Position numbers and translations under genes: made by a program. A stretch of DNA of 64,000 nt from an uncultured Chlorobiaceae bacterium (GTDB lineage: Bacteria > Bacteroidota > Chlorobiia > Chlorobiales > Chlorobiaceae). Location of the stretch: the NCBI GenBank assembly GCA_903843305.1, contig CAIMPI010000016.1:152329-216328 (forward strand), in the 5' to 3' direction. Position 1 is the first letter of the stretch. Each line of letters begins with the position of its first letter. This document shows positions 45,534-55,354 of this stretch, piece by piece. The notes below the pieces were generated by a model. That model saw only the letters and a program-made list of their open reading frames with translations. It ran no database searches and was not told the origin of the DNA.

Positions 45534-46277
45534 ATGACAGGTGAAAAAACAGAACGGCTTGCAGTCCTTATTGATGCCGATAACACGCAGGCTACGATTA
45601 TAGAAGGTCTTCTGGCTGAGGTCGCAAAGTATGGTACGTCAAGTGTAAAAAGAATTTACGGTGACTGGACCTCAACGGCGCTGAGAAGTTGGAAAGAGGT
45701 GCTGCTGGAGCATTCTATCCAGCCTATACAGCAATTCGGGTACACGAAAGGGAAAAATGCTACAGATAGTGCCATGATTATTGATGCCATGGATCTTTTG
45801 TACACAGGTAAGTTTCATGGGTTCTGTATTGTTTCGAGCGACAGTGACTTTACTAAACTTGCCTCGAGGATAAGGGAGTCGGGGTTGTTTGTTTACGGTT
45901 TTGGAGAGAAAAAGACCCCGTCTGCATTTGTTTCAGCTTGCGACAAGTTCATTTATATCGAAGTCCTGCGGGCAAAGATCAATGAAAATGAGCCGATTGC
46001 AAAAAAAACAATGGCAGAACTCAAACAGGATACCCGTTTGGTGCGGTTATTGAGGAATGCTGTTGAAGCCTCTTCGGACGAAAGTGGTTGGGCACATCTT
46101 GCAACGACAGGCAGTAACATTGCTAAACAGTCTCCTGAGTTCGATCCTCGCAATTACGGTTATATAAGGCTTGGAGAGCTTCTTGCAGCAACAAAACTTT
46201 TTGATTTTGAAGAACGTCTTATCGGCGAAGGTCAGTCAAAAACAATTTATGTTCGTGATAAGCGTAAAAAAAGCTGA
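45534..46277 (+). CDS. NYN-domain RNase-like protein with OST-HTH/LOTUS domain
   Basis: 247 residues. The NYN fold shows its acidic residues in VLIDADNTQ, GKNATDSAMIIDAMDLL and VSSDSDFTKLASRIRE (PIN-like metal site). A second domain (about 160-235), with DTRLVRLLRNAVE and YGYIRLGELLAATKLF, matches OST-HTH/LOTUS, which binds RNA. It probably cuts RNA; its targets are unknown. It is followed by a terminator and then by tRNA-Asp on the other strand. Confidence 0.9.
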   Translation: MTGEKTERLAVLIDADNTQATIIEGLLAEVAKYGTSSVKRIYGDWTSTALRSWKEVLLEHSIQPIQQFGYTKGKNATDSAMIIDAMDLLYTGKFHGFCIVSSDSDFTKLASRIRESGLFVYGFGEKKTPSAFVSACDKFIYIEVLRAKINENEPIAKKTMAELKQDTRLVRLLRNAVEASSDESGWAHLATTGSNIAKQSPEFDPRNYGYIRLGELLAATKLFDFEERLIGEGQSKTIYVRDKRKKS

Positions 46278-46341
46278 TTTGCAGTATCTGCTTATTCAAT
46301 TGTTTGCCTTGCATTTTTTTATATTATCAGATGTCGCAAAC

Positions 46342-46377
46342 AAAAAAAGCCTTTCCCGGCAAGGAAAGGCTTTTTTT
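46342..46377. terminator. Bidirectional rho-independent terminator
   Basis: The stem GCCTTTCC/GGAAAGGC closes a six-base loop and has A and T runs on its two sides, so it can stop both the NYN transcript and the tRNA-Asp transcript. Confidence 0.9.
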
Positions 46378-46382
46378 GTTTG

Positions 46383-46457
46383 CGGAGCTGACGGGGCTCG
46401 AACCCGCGACCTCCTGCGTGACAGGCAGGCGCTCTAACCAAACTGAGCTACAGCTCC
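46383..46457 (-). tRNA. tRNA-Asp (anticodon GTC)
   Basis: The minus strand folds into a full cloverleaf: acceptor GGAGCTG with CAGCTCC, D-arm with AGCTCAGTTTGGTTAGAGC, anticodon stem CCTGC/GCAGG around the loop CTGTCAC (anticodon GTC), and T-arm with GGTTCGAGCC. The discriminator base is G, as expected for tRNA-Asp. CCA is not encoded. Confidence 0.97.
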
Positions 46458-46631
46458 ATTAAGACGTGGTTAAAGTAAGGAGCAGGCTCATAATATCCAA
46501 AAAGTATTTTCATTTCCATTTCTTCTCTCTTTTCATCCGCAGTATTTGGCTGGATTTTTATAAATTCTTGAAGTAAATGTATCTTGCGGCAGAATTTTTT
46601 ATTGTTTAATTTAATTAATACCGTTAACATT

Positions 46632-47975
46632 ATGGCCGTTACAAAACCTGGAGATTCCCTGACCGTTACTGACAACCGTACAGGTCTATCTTTTGACCTA
46701 CCCATTGAACAGGGAGCAATTCGCACCATCGATCTTCGGCAGATCAAGATATCTCCCGATGATTTTGGGTTATTGGGTTATGACCCTGGGTACCTCAATA
46801 CGGCATCCTGTAAAAGCAAAATTACCTATATAGACGGGGACAAGGGTATTTTAAGGTATCGTGGTTATCCTATCGATCAACTTGCTGAAAAAAGCACCTT
46901 TCTTGAGACGGCCTACCTGCTTATCAAGGGTGAGCTTCCCGACAAGGAGCGTCTTGCTGTCTGGACCTACAATATCCGTCGTAATACTCTGACGCATGCC
47001 AATATGACCAAGTTTATGGACGGGTTTCGCTATGATGCTCACCCGATGGGTATTCTGGTAGGTACCATCGGTGCACTCTCGACATTTTATGCCGATGCAA
47101 AAAATATTGCCGATGAAGAGTCACGCAAGTTGCAGGTACGTCGCCTTATCGGAAAGATCCCTACTTTGGCCGCAATGAGTTACCGGCACAGCATGGGTTT
47201 TCCCTATGTTCTTCCTGATGATGAATTAAGCTATACCGGCAATTTTCTTTCTATGATGTTCAAGATGACCGAGATGCACTACAAGCCGAATCCGGTTCTT
47301 GAGCATGCTCTTGATGTTCTTTTTATTCTTCATGCAGATCATGAACAGAACTGTTCTACCAGTGCTGTCCGCGCTGTCGGCAGTTCGGGAGTTGATCCTT
47401 ATTCAGCAATAGCCGCGGGATGTGCCGCGCTCTATGGCCCCCTGCATGGCGGAGCAAATGAGGCGGTTATTCACATGCTTAAAAAGATCGGTTCGCTGGA
47501 TAAGGTGCCTGAATTTATTAAATCGGTCAAAGATGGCGAAGGACGTTTGATGGGATTTGGCCACAGGGTTTACAAGAATTATGATCCGAGGGCAAAAATT
47601 ATCAAGGAGATAGCGTTCCAGGTTTTTGAAGAGACCGGTCGCAGTCCGATGCTCGATATTGCTCTTGAACTTGAAAGAATTGCGCTTGAAGATGACTATT
47701 TCGTTAAACGCAAACTCTATCCCAATGTTGATTTTTATTCTGGATTGATCTATCAGGCAATGGGCTTTCCTCTTGAGATGTTTCCTGTTCTTTTTGCTAT
47801 TGGAAGGGTTCCGGGATGGCTTTCCCAGTGGATCGAGCAGGTCAAGGATCAGGAGCAGAAAATTTCAAGACCCCGGCAGATCTATCTTGGCGAAGATGAG
47901 CGTGCTTATGTTCCGATTGAAACCCGTCCGAAAAACAGGGTTGATGAGCAGAAGTTTGGTGTCTGCAGACTGTAG
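46632..47975 (+). CDS. gltA: Citrate synthase
   Basis: 447 residues from the ATG at 46632; a TTG-initiated extension (46584) lacks family support. Catalytic and substrate residues are visible in ILHADHEQNCST, GPLHGGANEAV, GFGHRVYKNYDPRA and NVDFYSG. It condenses acetyl-CoA with oxaloacetate. Green sulfur bacteria fix CO2 by the reverse citric acid cycle, in which ATP-citrate lyase runs the opposite way, so this enzyme probably serves other conditions or run-in of the oxidative direction. A strong terminator follows. Confidence 0.95.
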   Translation: MAVTKPGDSLTVTDNRTGLSFDLPIEQGAIRTIDLRQIKISPDDFGLLGYDPGYLNTASCKSKITYIDGDKGILRYRGYPIDQLAEKSTFLETAYLLIKGELPDKERLAVWTYNIRRNTLTHANMTKFMDGFRYDAHPMGILVGTIGALSTFYADAKNIADEESRKLQVRRLIGKIPTLAAMSYRHSMGFPYVLPDDELSYTGNFLSMMFKMTEMHYKPNPVLEHALDVLFILHADHEQNCSTSAVRAVGSSGVDPYSAIAAGCAALYGPLHGGANEAVIHMLKKIGSLDKVPEFIKSVKDGEGRLMGFGHRVYKNYDPRAKIIKEIAFQVFEETGRSPMLDIALELERIALEDDYFVKRKLYPNVDFYSGLIYQAMGFPLEMFPVLFAIGRVPGWLSQWIEQVKDQEQKISRPRQIYLGEDERAYVPIETRPKNRVDEQKFGVCRL

Positions 47976-47983
47976 TTTATTGT

Positions 47984-48028
47984 CAGGGAGTGTTCATTAT
48001 TTCTCTGGACACTCCCTGTGCTGTTTTT
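47984..48028 (+). terminator. Rho-independent terminator after gltA
   Basis: A perfect ten-base-pair stem CAGGGAGTGT/ACACTCCCTG is followed by a short T-rich stretch. Confidence 0.85.
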
Positions 48029-48051
48029 ATTAATGTTACGATGACGTTTTT

Positions 48052-48339
48052 ATGTCGGTTACAACCCAAGATGTTGCTTATATCGCCGAATTGGCAAAGC
48101 TCAGGTTCAGTGATGAAGAGATGCTGACGATGACCAGTGAACTGAACAATATTCTTCACTATGTCGAAAAGCTCAATGAACTTGATACTGAGGGAGTTTT
48201 GCCTCTCAGCAGTATCCATGATCCGGTCAACGTGCTTCGTGATGATGTTGTGCTTCCAGCTCTTTCATCAGGGGAGGTATTGCAGAATGCTCCTGATAGG
48301 CAGGATCGCTTTTTCAAGGTACCAAAAGTGATTGGGTAA
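48052..48339 (+). CDS. gatC: Asp/Glu-tRNA amidotransferase subunit C
   Basis: 95 residues. GatC stabilises the GatA subunit of the complex that converts mischarged Glu-tRNA(Gln) and Asp-tRNA(Asn). Family features are [16 protein letters not shown], the [19 protein letters not shown] helix, and the closing [13 protein letters not shown]. gatA and gatB are not in the window. The DUF167 gene follows, starting 7 bases after this stop. Confidence 0.95.
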   Translation: MSVTTQDVAYIAELAKLRFSDEEMLTMTSELNNILHYVEKLNELDTEGVLPLSSIHDPVNVLRDDVVLPALSSGEVLQNAPDRQDRFFKVPKVIG

Positions 48340-48346
48340 CGGTAAG

Positions 48347-48637
48347 GTGATTGAGCTCCGTGAAAAAAGGGGCTGTGTGGTTTTCGCTGTTAAGGCACAG
48401 CCCCGTTCATCAAAAAGCAGAATTTGCGGCGCCTATAATGGCGGTTTGAAGGTGAGCCTGAAAGCAGCACCGGTTGATGATGCGGCAAATGAGGAGTGTT
48501 GTGAACTTTTTGCGAAGCTGTTCGGTGTTCCTGCTTCGCGTGTGCATATCATATCTGGCAAGAGTTCCCGGACAAAAAGCGTGATGATTGAGGGAGTCGG
48601 TTCCGAAGTTGCAAGTCTTATTTTTGATAAATTTTGA
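48347..48637 (+). CDS. DUF167/YggU family protein
   Basis: 96 residues from GTG 48347; a TTG at 48332 is a weaker choice. The pattern [58 protein letters not shown] is DUF167. The family is widely conserved and of unknown function. It precedes kdsB by zero intergenic bases. Note: the last quoted stretch spans several separate strands and is quoted only to name the family; the key parts are PVDDAANE and SGKSSRTK. Confidence 0.85.
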   Translation: MIELREKRGCVVFAVKAQPRSSKSRICGAYNGGLKVSLKAAPVDDAANEECCELFAKLFGVPASRVHIISGKSSRTKSVMIEGVGSEVASLIFDKF

Positions 48638-49384
48638 ATGCCTGTAAAAGCTGTAATTCTTATTCCTGCAAGGCTTGATTCGAGCCGTCTCGAAAAAAAA
48701 ATGCTTGCTGATATCGAAGGAGAACCTTTGATTGTGCACACTTGGCGCCAGGCACTGAAATCCCGTTTGGCGCAAAGGGTTGTGGTTGCTACTGACAGTC
48801 AGGAAATAGCCAGTGTTCTTGAAGCCCGTGGAGCAGAGGTTGTTATGACCTCAACCGGTGCGACCTGCGGTACCGAGCGTATCGCTGAAGCAGCTCGTCA
48901 GATCGAAGGAGATGTGTTTGTCAATCTTCAGGGCGATGAACCCCTGATCAGTCCCGAAAATATTGATCTTGTTCTTCAGCCATTCTTTTCTGATAATCCT
49001 CCTGATTGTTCGACACTTGTTTTTCCACTCCAACTCGACGATCTTGTGCAGATTGATGATCCTCATCAGGTGAAAGTTGTTATGGACTCAAAGGGTTATG
49101 CGCTCTATTTTTCACGCAGTCTGATTCCGTTCAGGCGCAATATTCTTCCTTCAACCATTTTCTATCGTCATATCGGGCTCTATGCGTTCAGTGCCGGGGT
49201 GCTGGAGCAATTTGCCACTCATCCGCCTTCCATGCTGGAACAGGCTGAATCGCTTGAACAACTCAGGCTCCTGGAGAACGGTTTTCACATCCGGTGTCTC
49301 ACAACGCTTGTTGATAATCCGGGGGTTAATACTTATGAGGATCTTGAACTGGTGCGAAGCATTCTCAGAAGTCTCCGGAGCTGA
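48638..49384 (+). CDS. kdsB: 3-deoxy-manno-octulosonate cytidylyltransferase (CMP-KDO synthetase)
   Basis: 248 residues. It activates KDO for lipid A/lipopolysaccharide assembly. The N-terminal CTP-binding motif is [15 protein letters not shown], with [20 protein letters not shown] and [15 protein letters not shown] as the other family marks. It starts immediately after the DUF167 stop. Its last 20 bases overlap the convergent xseA gene. Confidence 0.96.
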   Translation: MPVKAVILIPARLDSSRLEKKMLADIEGEPLIVHTWRQALKSRLAQRVVVATDSQEIASVLEARGAEVVMTSTGATCGTERIAEAARQIEGDVFVNLQGDEPLISPENIDLVLQPFFSDNPPDCSTLVFPLQLDDLVQIDDPHQVKVVMDSKGYALYFSRSLIPFRRNILPSTIFYRHIGLYAFSAGVLEQFATHPPSMLEQAESLEQLRLLENGFHIRCLTTLVDNPGVNTYEDLELVRSILRSLRS

Positions 49385-50570
49385 TTACTGCTGGTAACGT
49401 TCCATCATGAAAGACAAGTTCTACGTTGTCTGAAGGATGCAGTTTATTGGCGTCGGTCATGAATTTACCCTTATTTCTTACAAGCACATATCCTCTGTCG
49501 AGTGTTTTCCTGTAATCAAGAAGCGCCAACTGTTGATCAACTGATGCGTAGAGCTGCATTCGTTGGTTGTATCTGCTTGTAATGGTTCGTGACATCTGGA
49601 CAACAAGAGAGTCGAGACGATCATTGAAGTGTTGCATCTGAAGCGGTGGTCGATTGAAGGCGTAACTGTTGCAGATTGAATAGACGTGACGGTCAGTGCC
49701 TTCAAGTTTTGCCTTTAGTACACGCTCTTGTCTTGACAGACAATTGTCGATATTCCAGAGGAGTTGTATGGTATCCGGTACTGCGAGTTCCGCAGCAATT
49801 GAGGGAGTTCCTGCCCTCAGGTCGGCAACCATATCAGCAATAGTTAGATCGGTTTCGTGACCGACAGCGCTGATAATTGGTATAGCCGAGTGGTAGATGG
49901 CGTTGGCTACAAGTTCACCGTTGAATGCCTGCATATCTTCCAGTGAGCCTCCTCCTCTGGCGATAATAATTACCTCAGGTCGGTGGCGTTTGTTTTTTGT
50001 CGTGTTGAAAAAAGCAATCCCTGCAGCGACCTCTTCAGCAGCTCCACTACCCTGAACCCGGACAGGATAGAGAAGGACTCTTGCCGATGGGAACCGTCGT
50101 CCAAGTACATTGCTCATATCCTCGATTACAGCTCCGGTGGGAGAGGTTATAAGTCCGATGGTTTCAGGAATTGCAGGAACTTCTTTTTTTCTTTCGGCGC
50201 CAAAATAGCCCGCTTTGGCAAGTTTCTGCAAGAGCTCGGCAAAAACCTGTTGGAGCGCTCCTTGTCCAGCTTCCGTGATTGATGTACAGATGAGTTGATA
50301 GCGTCCGGAGGGAGGATAGACTTCAAGACGTCCTTCGGCAATCACGTCTATGCCGTCCTTGATAGTAATGCCAAGTCGGTTTGCTGTTGTTTTCCAGATC
50401 ACCGCAGGTATCTGAGCGCCTTCGTCTTTCAATGTCAGATAAATATGTCCAGAACCGTGCCGCTTGAAATTTGAAATCTCGCCCTTGATCTTGACCTGAG
50501 GAAAAAGAGTTTCAAGTCCGTTTTTTATCTGCTGTGTCAGTTCGCTGACTGATAGAATTTCTACGCTCAT
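49365..50570 (-). CDS. xseA: Exodeoxyribonuclease VII large subunit
   Basis: 401 residues. The N-terminal OB fold ([21 protein letters not shown] region) is followed by the catalytic core with [15 protein letters not shown], the [12 protein letters not shown] motif and [24 protein letters not shown]. This matches the large subunit of the single-strand nuclease; the small subunit xseB is not adjacent. It converges on kdsB with a 20-base overlap. Confidence 0.96.
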   Translation of the reverse strand: MSVEILSVSELTQQIKNGLETLFPQVKIKGEISNFKRHGSGHIYLTLKDEGAQIPAVIWKTTANRLGITIKDGIDVIAEGRLEVYPPSGRYQLICTSITEAGQGALQQVFAELLQKLAKAGYFGAERKKEVPAIPETIGLITSPTGAVIEDMSNVLGRRFPSARVLLYPVRVQGSGAAEEVAAGIAFFNTTKNKRHRPEVIIIARGGGSLEDMQAFNGELVANAIYHSAIPIISAVGHETDLTIADMVADLRAGTPSIAAELAVPDTIQLLWNIDNCLSRQERVLKAKLEGTDRHVYSICNSYAFNRPPLQMQHFNDRLDSLVVQMSRTITSRYNQRMQLYASVDQQLALLDYRKTLDRGYVLVRNKGKFMTDANKLHPSDNVELVFHDGTLPAVISSGDF

Positions 50571-50851
50571 TGATTTTTTTCGATACCGTTTCTATTTCGA
50601 TGGAAACGGATTGCTTATAGAAGGGCATATTGTTCTTTATAATCATTCCAAAGCTTTGAAGAAAATTAAAAATTTGTTTGCACATACTTGCTCTGGTATA
50701 AAAAATTTAAAAAATAAATAGAATATTAATATATTAGATCAAACAGTGTTGTTTACGAGCTATAGTACATGACGTTGTCAGTGGCAATTAAGATTGGTGA
50801 CACAACCGGTATCGATTAAAGGAAAGGAATAAATTTCAAAAGGCTATCAAC
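50571..50851. other. AT-rich spacer, divergent promoters
   Basis: 281 bases with no ORF. The DNA turns strongly AT-rich toward 50640-50740. Divergent promoters for xseA and the immunoglobulin-like protein gene are expected here. No clear hairpin was seen. Confidence 0.45.
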
Positions 50852-52081
50852 ATGAAATTCCTTAAAAAAAATCTCTACTCGATCGTTTGGATTGTTTTCC
50901 TTTTTATTGGTTTGAGCATCGCAGGAATCTTTACACCAATGCCTTCGCTGATTATTCGAAATGTCGAGAGGACTTTTGTTTCTCCTCCTTTAGCTACGGC
51001 TATTACAACAGCCAAGAATCTGACTGTTGGTGCAGCAATAACAAGTTTTCGTCCTTTGGTAGTCAGTGGTGGAGCGACGCCATACAACTATAGTGTTAGT
51101 TCAGGAACACTACCATCAGGTCTTGTGCTTGATACAAAAAATGGTATTGTGACAGGTTCACCAAAAGCAATCTATCCGACAGCCAACGTTGTTTTTTCCG
51201 TTTATGATGCTAACAACAGGGTTGCCGAAACCAGTAGCAAAGTAAGTTTTACAGTAAACGCAGCCCCGACGGCAAAGGCTGACACGACAGTGCGACGTCT
51301 GACGCAGGTTACAGCAAAAGCTGTTACCAAGGGTCATCATCTAACGATGAAAGCGTCGAGGAAAAGTTCCAGGTCGTTGATAGCTCATGTTGCGAAGATT
51401 TCATCTCCCGATATTCCTCTAACAGCTTCTCTAAATGAGAAAGTTAATGGTAAAGATGTGAATAACTCTGCACCATCGACCGAGTCAGATATTGCGGTTA
51501 ATGCGGCTATGACTGCGAAAGCAAATACTACAGCCCAGAGTCTGACTGTTGGATCGGCAATGACTATAACGCCGTTGATTGCCAGTGGCGGGAGTGGCTT
51601 GTATGTCTATAGCATAAGTTCAGGTAAATTACCTGATGGTATCGTATTTAACACAAAAAGTGGTACGGTATCCGGTACACCGACGATTGCTCAGGAATCG
51701 ACAGATGTTGTGTTTTCAGTAAATGACGAAAAGAACCCGAATGTCTTTTCAACAGCAAAAGTGAGTTTCAAGGTTAGCATTCCTGCGTTAGTAACGAGTA
51801 GTGGTACAGCTTTGGCAGAAAAAAGTATAACAAATGATACTGTAACTATGCCAGCAGATGCAGCGACAGGTACTAATGATGTTAAGGTTATAACGACGAC
51901 GGAGGCAGTTAATACTCCTGTTACATCGACAACTTCTTTGCCAACCAGTTATCAGTGGCTTACAGAAGGAACGACCAGTATATTTGTATGCTCAGGAACA
52001 ATACAATCATCTGCTGATTTAGTGATTAGTGAAACAATCACAGCTACGGGAATGCCCATAATTGTTTATACAACAAAATAA
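50852..52081 (+). CDS. Membrane-anchored protein with two putative-Ig (He_PIG-like) repeats
   Basis: 409 residues. An N-terminal hydrophobic segment (YSIVWIVFLFIGLSIAGIF, about 8-26) acts as signal anchor. Two Ig-like repeats with the He_PIG mark (SSGTLPSGLVLDTKNGIVTGSP and SSGKLPDGIVFNTKSGTVSGTP) lie at about 45-140 and 225-320. A Thr/Ser-rich stretch and a beta-rich end follow. The sequence is low in cysteine and rich in Thr, Ser and Val, like a cell-surface adhesin or matrix protein. Ligand unknown. DNA on both sides is AT-rich and poor in genes. Confidence 0.78.
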   Translation: MKFLKKNLYSIVWIVFLFIGLSIAGIFTPMPSLIIRNVERTFVSPPLATAITTAKNLTVGAAITSFRPLVVSGGATPYNYSVSSGTLPSGLVLDTKNGIVTGSPKAIYPTANVVFSVYDANNRVAETSSKVSFTVNAAPTAKADTTVRRLTQVTAKAVTKGHHLTMKASRKSSRSLIAHVAKISSPDIPLTASLNEKVNGKDVNNSAPSTESDIAVNAAMTAKANTTAQSLTVGSAMTITPLIASGGSGLYVYSISSGKLPDGIVFNTKSGTVSGTPTIAQESTDVVFSVNDEKNPNVFSTAKVSFKVSIPALVTSSGTALAEKSITNDTVTMPADAATGTNDVKVITTTEAVNTPVTSTTSLPTSYQWLTEGTTSIFVCSGTIQSSADLVISETITATGMPIIVYTTK

Positions 52082-53100
52082 ACAAGAAATTCCCCTCCTC
52101 CTCTTACTGTTCTCCAACATTGACTTTTCTCTATGCGGCCTTGTGTCTTCTCGGATACAGCCACATATTGCAACCTCAACGAATTCCCCCTCAAATCCTC
52201 AATCTTGTCGAAGTCTAAAACAAATTTGTTAACCATTTTTTTGGAAACGCGCAACAAGTTAGATCCCTGTCTCATTGTGCTAAAGAAAAAATACAGAGGG
52301 GAAAGCTAACAAAGAAAGTCAGCAAACAATTTTGTTTGAATATACCGCTCTCATTATCCTCATACCCATTACCAACAATATCGTTTATCAATAAAAACCA
52401 CGCCTTTTTCAGAATAAAAACAAAAATGATTACAATTATTTGGTTATTTTATACCCAATAGTTAATAAATTGACAGGCGTGGTAATTGCCCACTATTATT
52501 GATAGTGATTATATTGATTTGAGCGAAAGGGGGAGATTTACTACAGCAGTCACAATTACAGCAAAAACGTTTAGATGTTATTATATAACATAATAAATTT
52601 AATTTTGCTGTAGTAGGAGTTTTTTGTTGGTTGCCGTGCGTCTGTTTATTGTGGCGTTGGTTGAAAGAAGAATTGTCGTCCTTATGCGAATAAAATATAA
52701 TATGATTTCATCTTAAAATTCAACGATTTTTCTGATTTTTTTTAAAATCAAAACTCCTTAAACGACAACAAGCAAGACTGTTTATAGCACTATATTTCTG
52801 GTTGTGTTGTTTCTGGTATTAGTTTTTCTTTTTATAACAGCGCACTTGTTTTTTAATCAATTTTGTTGTTACGTGTTTCGTTGGCGAAAAGCCGCCATAT
52901 TAGTTATGGACACTTCTAATGGGTGTTTTAGTAAAAATATTTGCGGTGAAGTAACGCTGCTGATAATTGTCATGGTATAATTTTTGGATGGTTTGCTGTT
53001 ATTCATTAAACCATTTAATTGGAGGTGTAAGTGTTATATTCAAATTTTCAGCCTGTCTCAGGCGCTGTAGCTATATCAATTGTATTGCAAGGCTTTGGTT
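52082..53100. other. About 1 kb AT-rich non-coding region
   Basis: No ORF that looks coding on either strand. The notable part is an overlapping set of inverted repeats at 52539-52615, listed separately. The stretch from 52290 to 53080 is strongly AT-rich with many short A/T runs. It may hold regulators of the two flanking genes, or be a decayed mobile segment. Confidence 0.6.
52539..52615. repeat. Overlapping inverted repeats with mutually exclusive stems
   Basis: TACTACAGCA (52539-52548) and TACAGCAAAA (52557-52566) are both perfect complements to overlapping parts of one right arm (52603-52615, TTTTGCTGTAGTA). Only one of the two stems can form at a time. A short palindrome ATGTTA/TAACAT sits between them (52575-52591). 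Confidence 0.7.
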
Positions 53101-54129
53101 ATGATAAACCGTGATTTTATAGAGAAACTCGCCCAACGGCTTGATGTCGAAATACAGGAGGCTGATCGTCTATTGAACGGTTTTTATAGCGGCATGGTTA
53201 CCGAGCTTCTTGCTGTAAGAAAGCTTTCGATTGAGGGGCTTGGTACGTTTACAGTCAAGCATATTCCTTTAAAAAAAACAAGTACGGCATTATCCGTTAT
53301 CTATACTCCACCCTGCAATATATTAGTTTTTGACAGTCGAATTTCCGGTTCCAATGATACCTGGCGTATTGCTGTTACGTCTCTTTTTATGACTCGCGGA
53401 GATGCCCGACGATTTGCCAAGATTCTTGGCTCTGTTTTTGCAAAAGCACTGAACCAGCAACAAGAGATTTGTATTAATGGATTTGGCAGATTCTTTCTTG
53501 ATTCCGGGACATATCGTTTTTTTGCTGAACCTTCTTTGGAAATGCTTTTTAACAGAGAATATCAGGATCTTGAAGAGGTTGTTATTTCACAACAAGATGA
53601 GTTCGACAGGGTAAGAAAAAAGTCTCGTTACGTTTTATCCTTTTCAGCCGTGTTTCTTGTCTGTTTGTTGTTGTTTTTCTTTTATAAAGATATACAGTAT
53701 AGGGAAATATCACATCGGTCAATTGTTCTGAACCCTCAAGGGACTGTAATTGCTTCCGTGAAAAGAGATACACCAATGCGAAGTGTTCATGTAATTCCTG
53801 CGGTGCATCTTGACACGTTATCCAGAAAAGAGGTCAACGCTGATTCTCTTGTTCTTTTGAAAAATAGTTATACCATTGTTCTTGTTACCTTTATGAAGGA
53901 GGTGACTGTTCATAAAGAGGCGCTTCGTCTGCATTCAGAAGGAATCATGGCTTTTGTTTTGCCTGCATACGAGAAAGAGATCAAATATTACAGGCTTGTT
54001 ACTGGTAGTTTTTCAAGTCACCAGGCAGCAGTCGAGCGTATCAACAGAATGCCGACAAAAATTTTTGAGAGCGCATACATTCAACAAGTCAAAAAAACGG
54101 TTGTGCTTCATGGAGAAAAAGGGTTGTAG
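53101..54129 (+). CDS. HU-like domain, membrane segment and SPOR domain protein
   Basis: 342 residues from the ATG at 53101. Two HU/IHF-like regions (about 1-75 with KLSIEGLGTFTVKHIPLKK, and 96-160 with QEICINGFGRFFLDSG) are followed by one membrane helix (VLSFSAVFLVCLLLFFFY, about 178-195) and an outer part ending in a SPOR-type repeat (YYRLVTGSFSSHQAAVERIN). SPOR domains bind peptidoglycan stripped of stem peptides; HU-like domains normally bind DNA. The protein could link nucleoid and wall, as proposed for similar Bacteroidota proteins. The last 20 bases overlap bchY. Confidence 0.82.
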   Translation: MINRDFIEKLAQRLDVEIQEADRLLNGFYSGMVTELLAVRKLSIEGLGTFTVKHIPLKKTSTALSVIYTPPCNILVFDSRISGSNDTWRIAVTSLFMTRGDARRFAKILGSVFAKALNQQQEICINGFGRFFLDSGTYRFFAEPSLEMLFNREYQDLEEVVISQQDEFDRVRKKSRYVLSFSAVFLVCLLLFFFYKDIQYREISHRSIVLNPQGTVIASVKRDTPMRSVHVIPAVHLDTLSRKEVNADSLVLLKNSYTIVLVTFMKEVTVHKEALRLHSEGIMAFVLPAYEKEIKYYRLVTGSFSSHQAAVERINRMPTKIFESAYIQQVKKTVVLHGEKGL

Positions 54130-55348
54130 CGCGTTGCATCCCCAGTCGATGTGTCCTGCATTCGGTGGGTTGAGGGTGTTGATGAGAATCGACGGAGTCC
54201 AAGTCTGCCTGGTGGCCGATCAGGGCTGCTTCTACGGACTGACTTTTGTCTCGCATTTTTATGCTGCGCGCAAGTCGATAGTCTCACCTGAACTGATGAA
54301 TGTGCAGATTTCAGGTGGAACCATGATTGATGATCTTCGTCGGACGCTTGACGAGATTGCCCATGATCCGGCTGTACGCTTTATTCCTGTTGTCAGTACA
54401 TGTGTTGCTGAGACTGCCGGTATTGCAGAAGAGTTGCTGCCAAGGAAAATTGGTAATGCAGAGGTACTTCTGGTTCGTTTGCCAGCATTCCAGATTCGGA
54501 CGCATCCTGAAGCGAAGGATGTTGCTGTTGCTACGCTGTTGAAACGATTTGCCAAGTTTGCCGGAGAAAAAAAAGCAAAATCGCTGGTGGTGCTGGGAGA
54601 GATTTTTCCGGTTGATGCCATGACTATTGGTGCAATTCTCCAGAAAATTGGTGTTGAGTCGGTCATCACTCTTCCTGGAACAGCCCTTGAGGACTATATC
54701 GAAGCTGGTCAGGTTGAAGCGTGTGCGGTGCTTCATCCCTTTTATGAGCGTTCGGTTTCGCTTTTTGAAGAGCATGGAGTGAAAATTGTAAAGGGAAACC
54801 CGATTGGGGCGAATGCAACAGCGCAATGGATAAGCAGTATCGGTGAGGCTCTTGATCTAAATCCTGCGATTGTTCAGGCTGTAGCTGAGGAGGAGGCTCA
54901 GAAAACTCGCGACGTGCTTGTCCGGTTCAACCATCTGAAGGGCAAGGTGATTGTTGCTGGCTATGAAGGCAATGAGCTGCCAGTTGTTCGACTTCTGCTT
55001 GAAGCAGGTCTTGAGGTGCCTTATGCCTCTACCTCTATTGCGCGGAATGCGCTTGGAGAGGAAGATCACAACGTGCTCTCCATGCTTGGTACAGAGATCC
55101 GATATCGAAAATATCTTGAAGAGGATATGCAGGCGGTAATTGACTATGAACCGGATCTTGTTATTGGTACCACCTCGCTGGACAGCTTTGCAAAAGAGCG
55201 AGGCATTCCGGCAATTTATTACACGAACAACATCTCCGCACGGCCACTCTTTTTTGCTGCCGGGACAGCAACTGTTCTCGGAATGATTGGCGGATTACTT
55301 GGCAAGAAAGAGGTGTTCAGGAAGATGAAGGAGTATTTCGAAGGGTAA
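54110..55348 (+). CDS. bchY: Chlorophyllide a reductase subunit Y
   Basis: 412 residues from the ATG at 54110; a longer upstream frame is only overlap with the HU-SPOR gene. BchY and BchZ form the nitrogenase-like catalytic partner of the BchX reductase, which reduces ring B in bacteriochlorophyll a synthesis. The N-terminal cluster-binding CPAFGGLRV, the VVSTCVAETAG segment, and HPFYERSV, and a conserved TNNISARPLF near the end, match BchY. bchX and bchZ are not in the window. It sits unusually tight behind the HU-SPOR gene, and a strong hairpin follows. Confidence 0.95.
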   Translation: MEKKGCSALHPQSMCPAFGGLRVLMRIDGVQVCLVADQGCFYGLTFVSHFYAARKSIVSPELMNVQISGGTMIDDLRRTLDEIAHDPAVRFIPVVSTCVAETAGIAEELLPRKIGNAEVLLVRLPAFQIRTHPEAKDVAVATLLKRFAKFAGEKKAKSLVVLGEIFPVDAMTIGAILQKIGVESVITLPGTALEDYIEAGQVEACAVLHPFYERSVSLFEEHGVKIVKGNPIGANATAQWISSIGEALDLNPAIVQAVAEEEAQKTRDVLVRFNHLKGKVIVAGYEGNELPVVRLLLEAGLEVPYASTSIARNALGEEDHNVLSMLGTEIRYRKYLEEDMQAVIDYEPDLVIGTTSLDSFAKERGIPAIYYTNNISARPLFFAAGTATVLGMIGGLLGKKEVFRKMKEYFEG

Positions 55349-55354
55349 GAAGCT

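Noticed and set aside
52066..52275. 69-codon minus-strand ORF after the Ig-like gene
   Set aside because: No family match and no ribosome site; its composition follows the AT-rich spacer.
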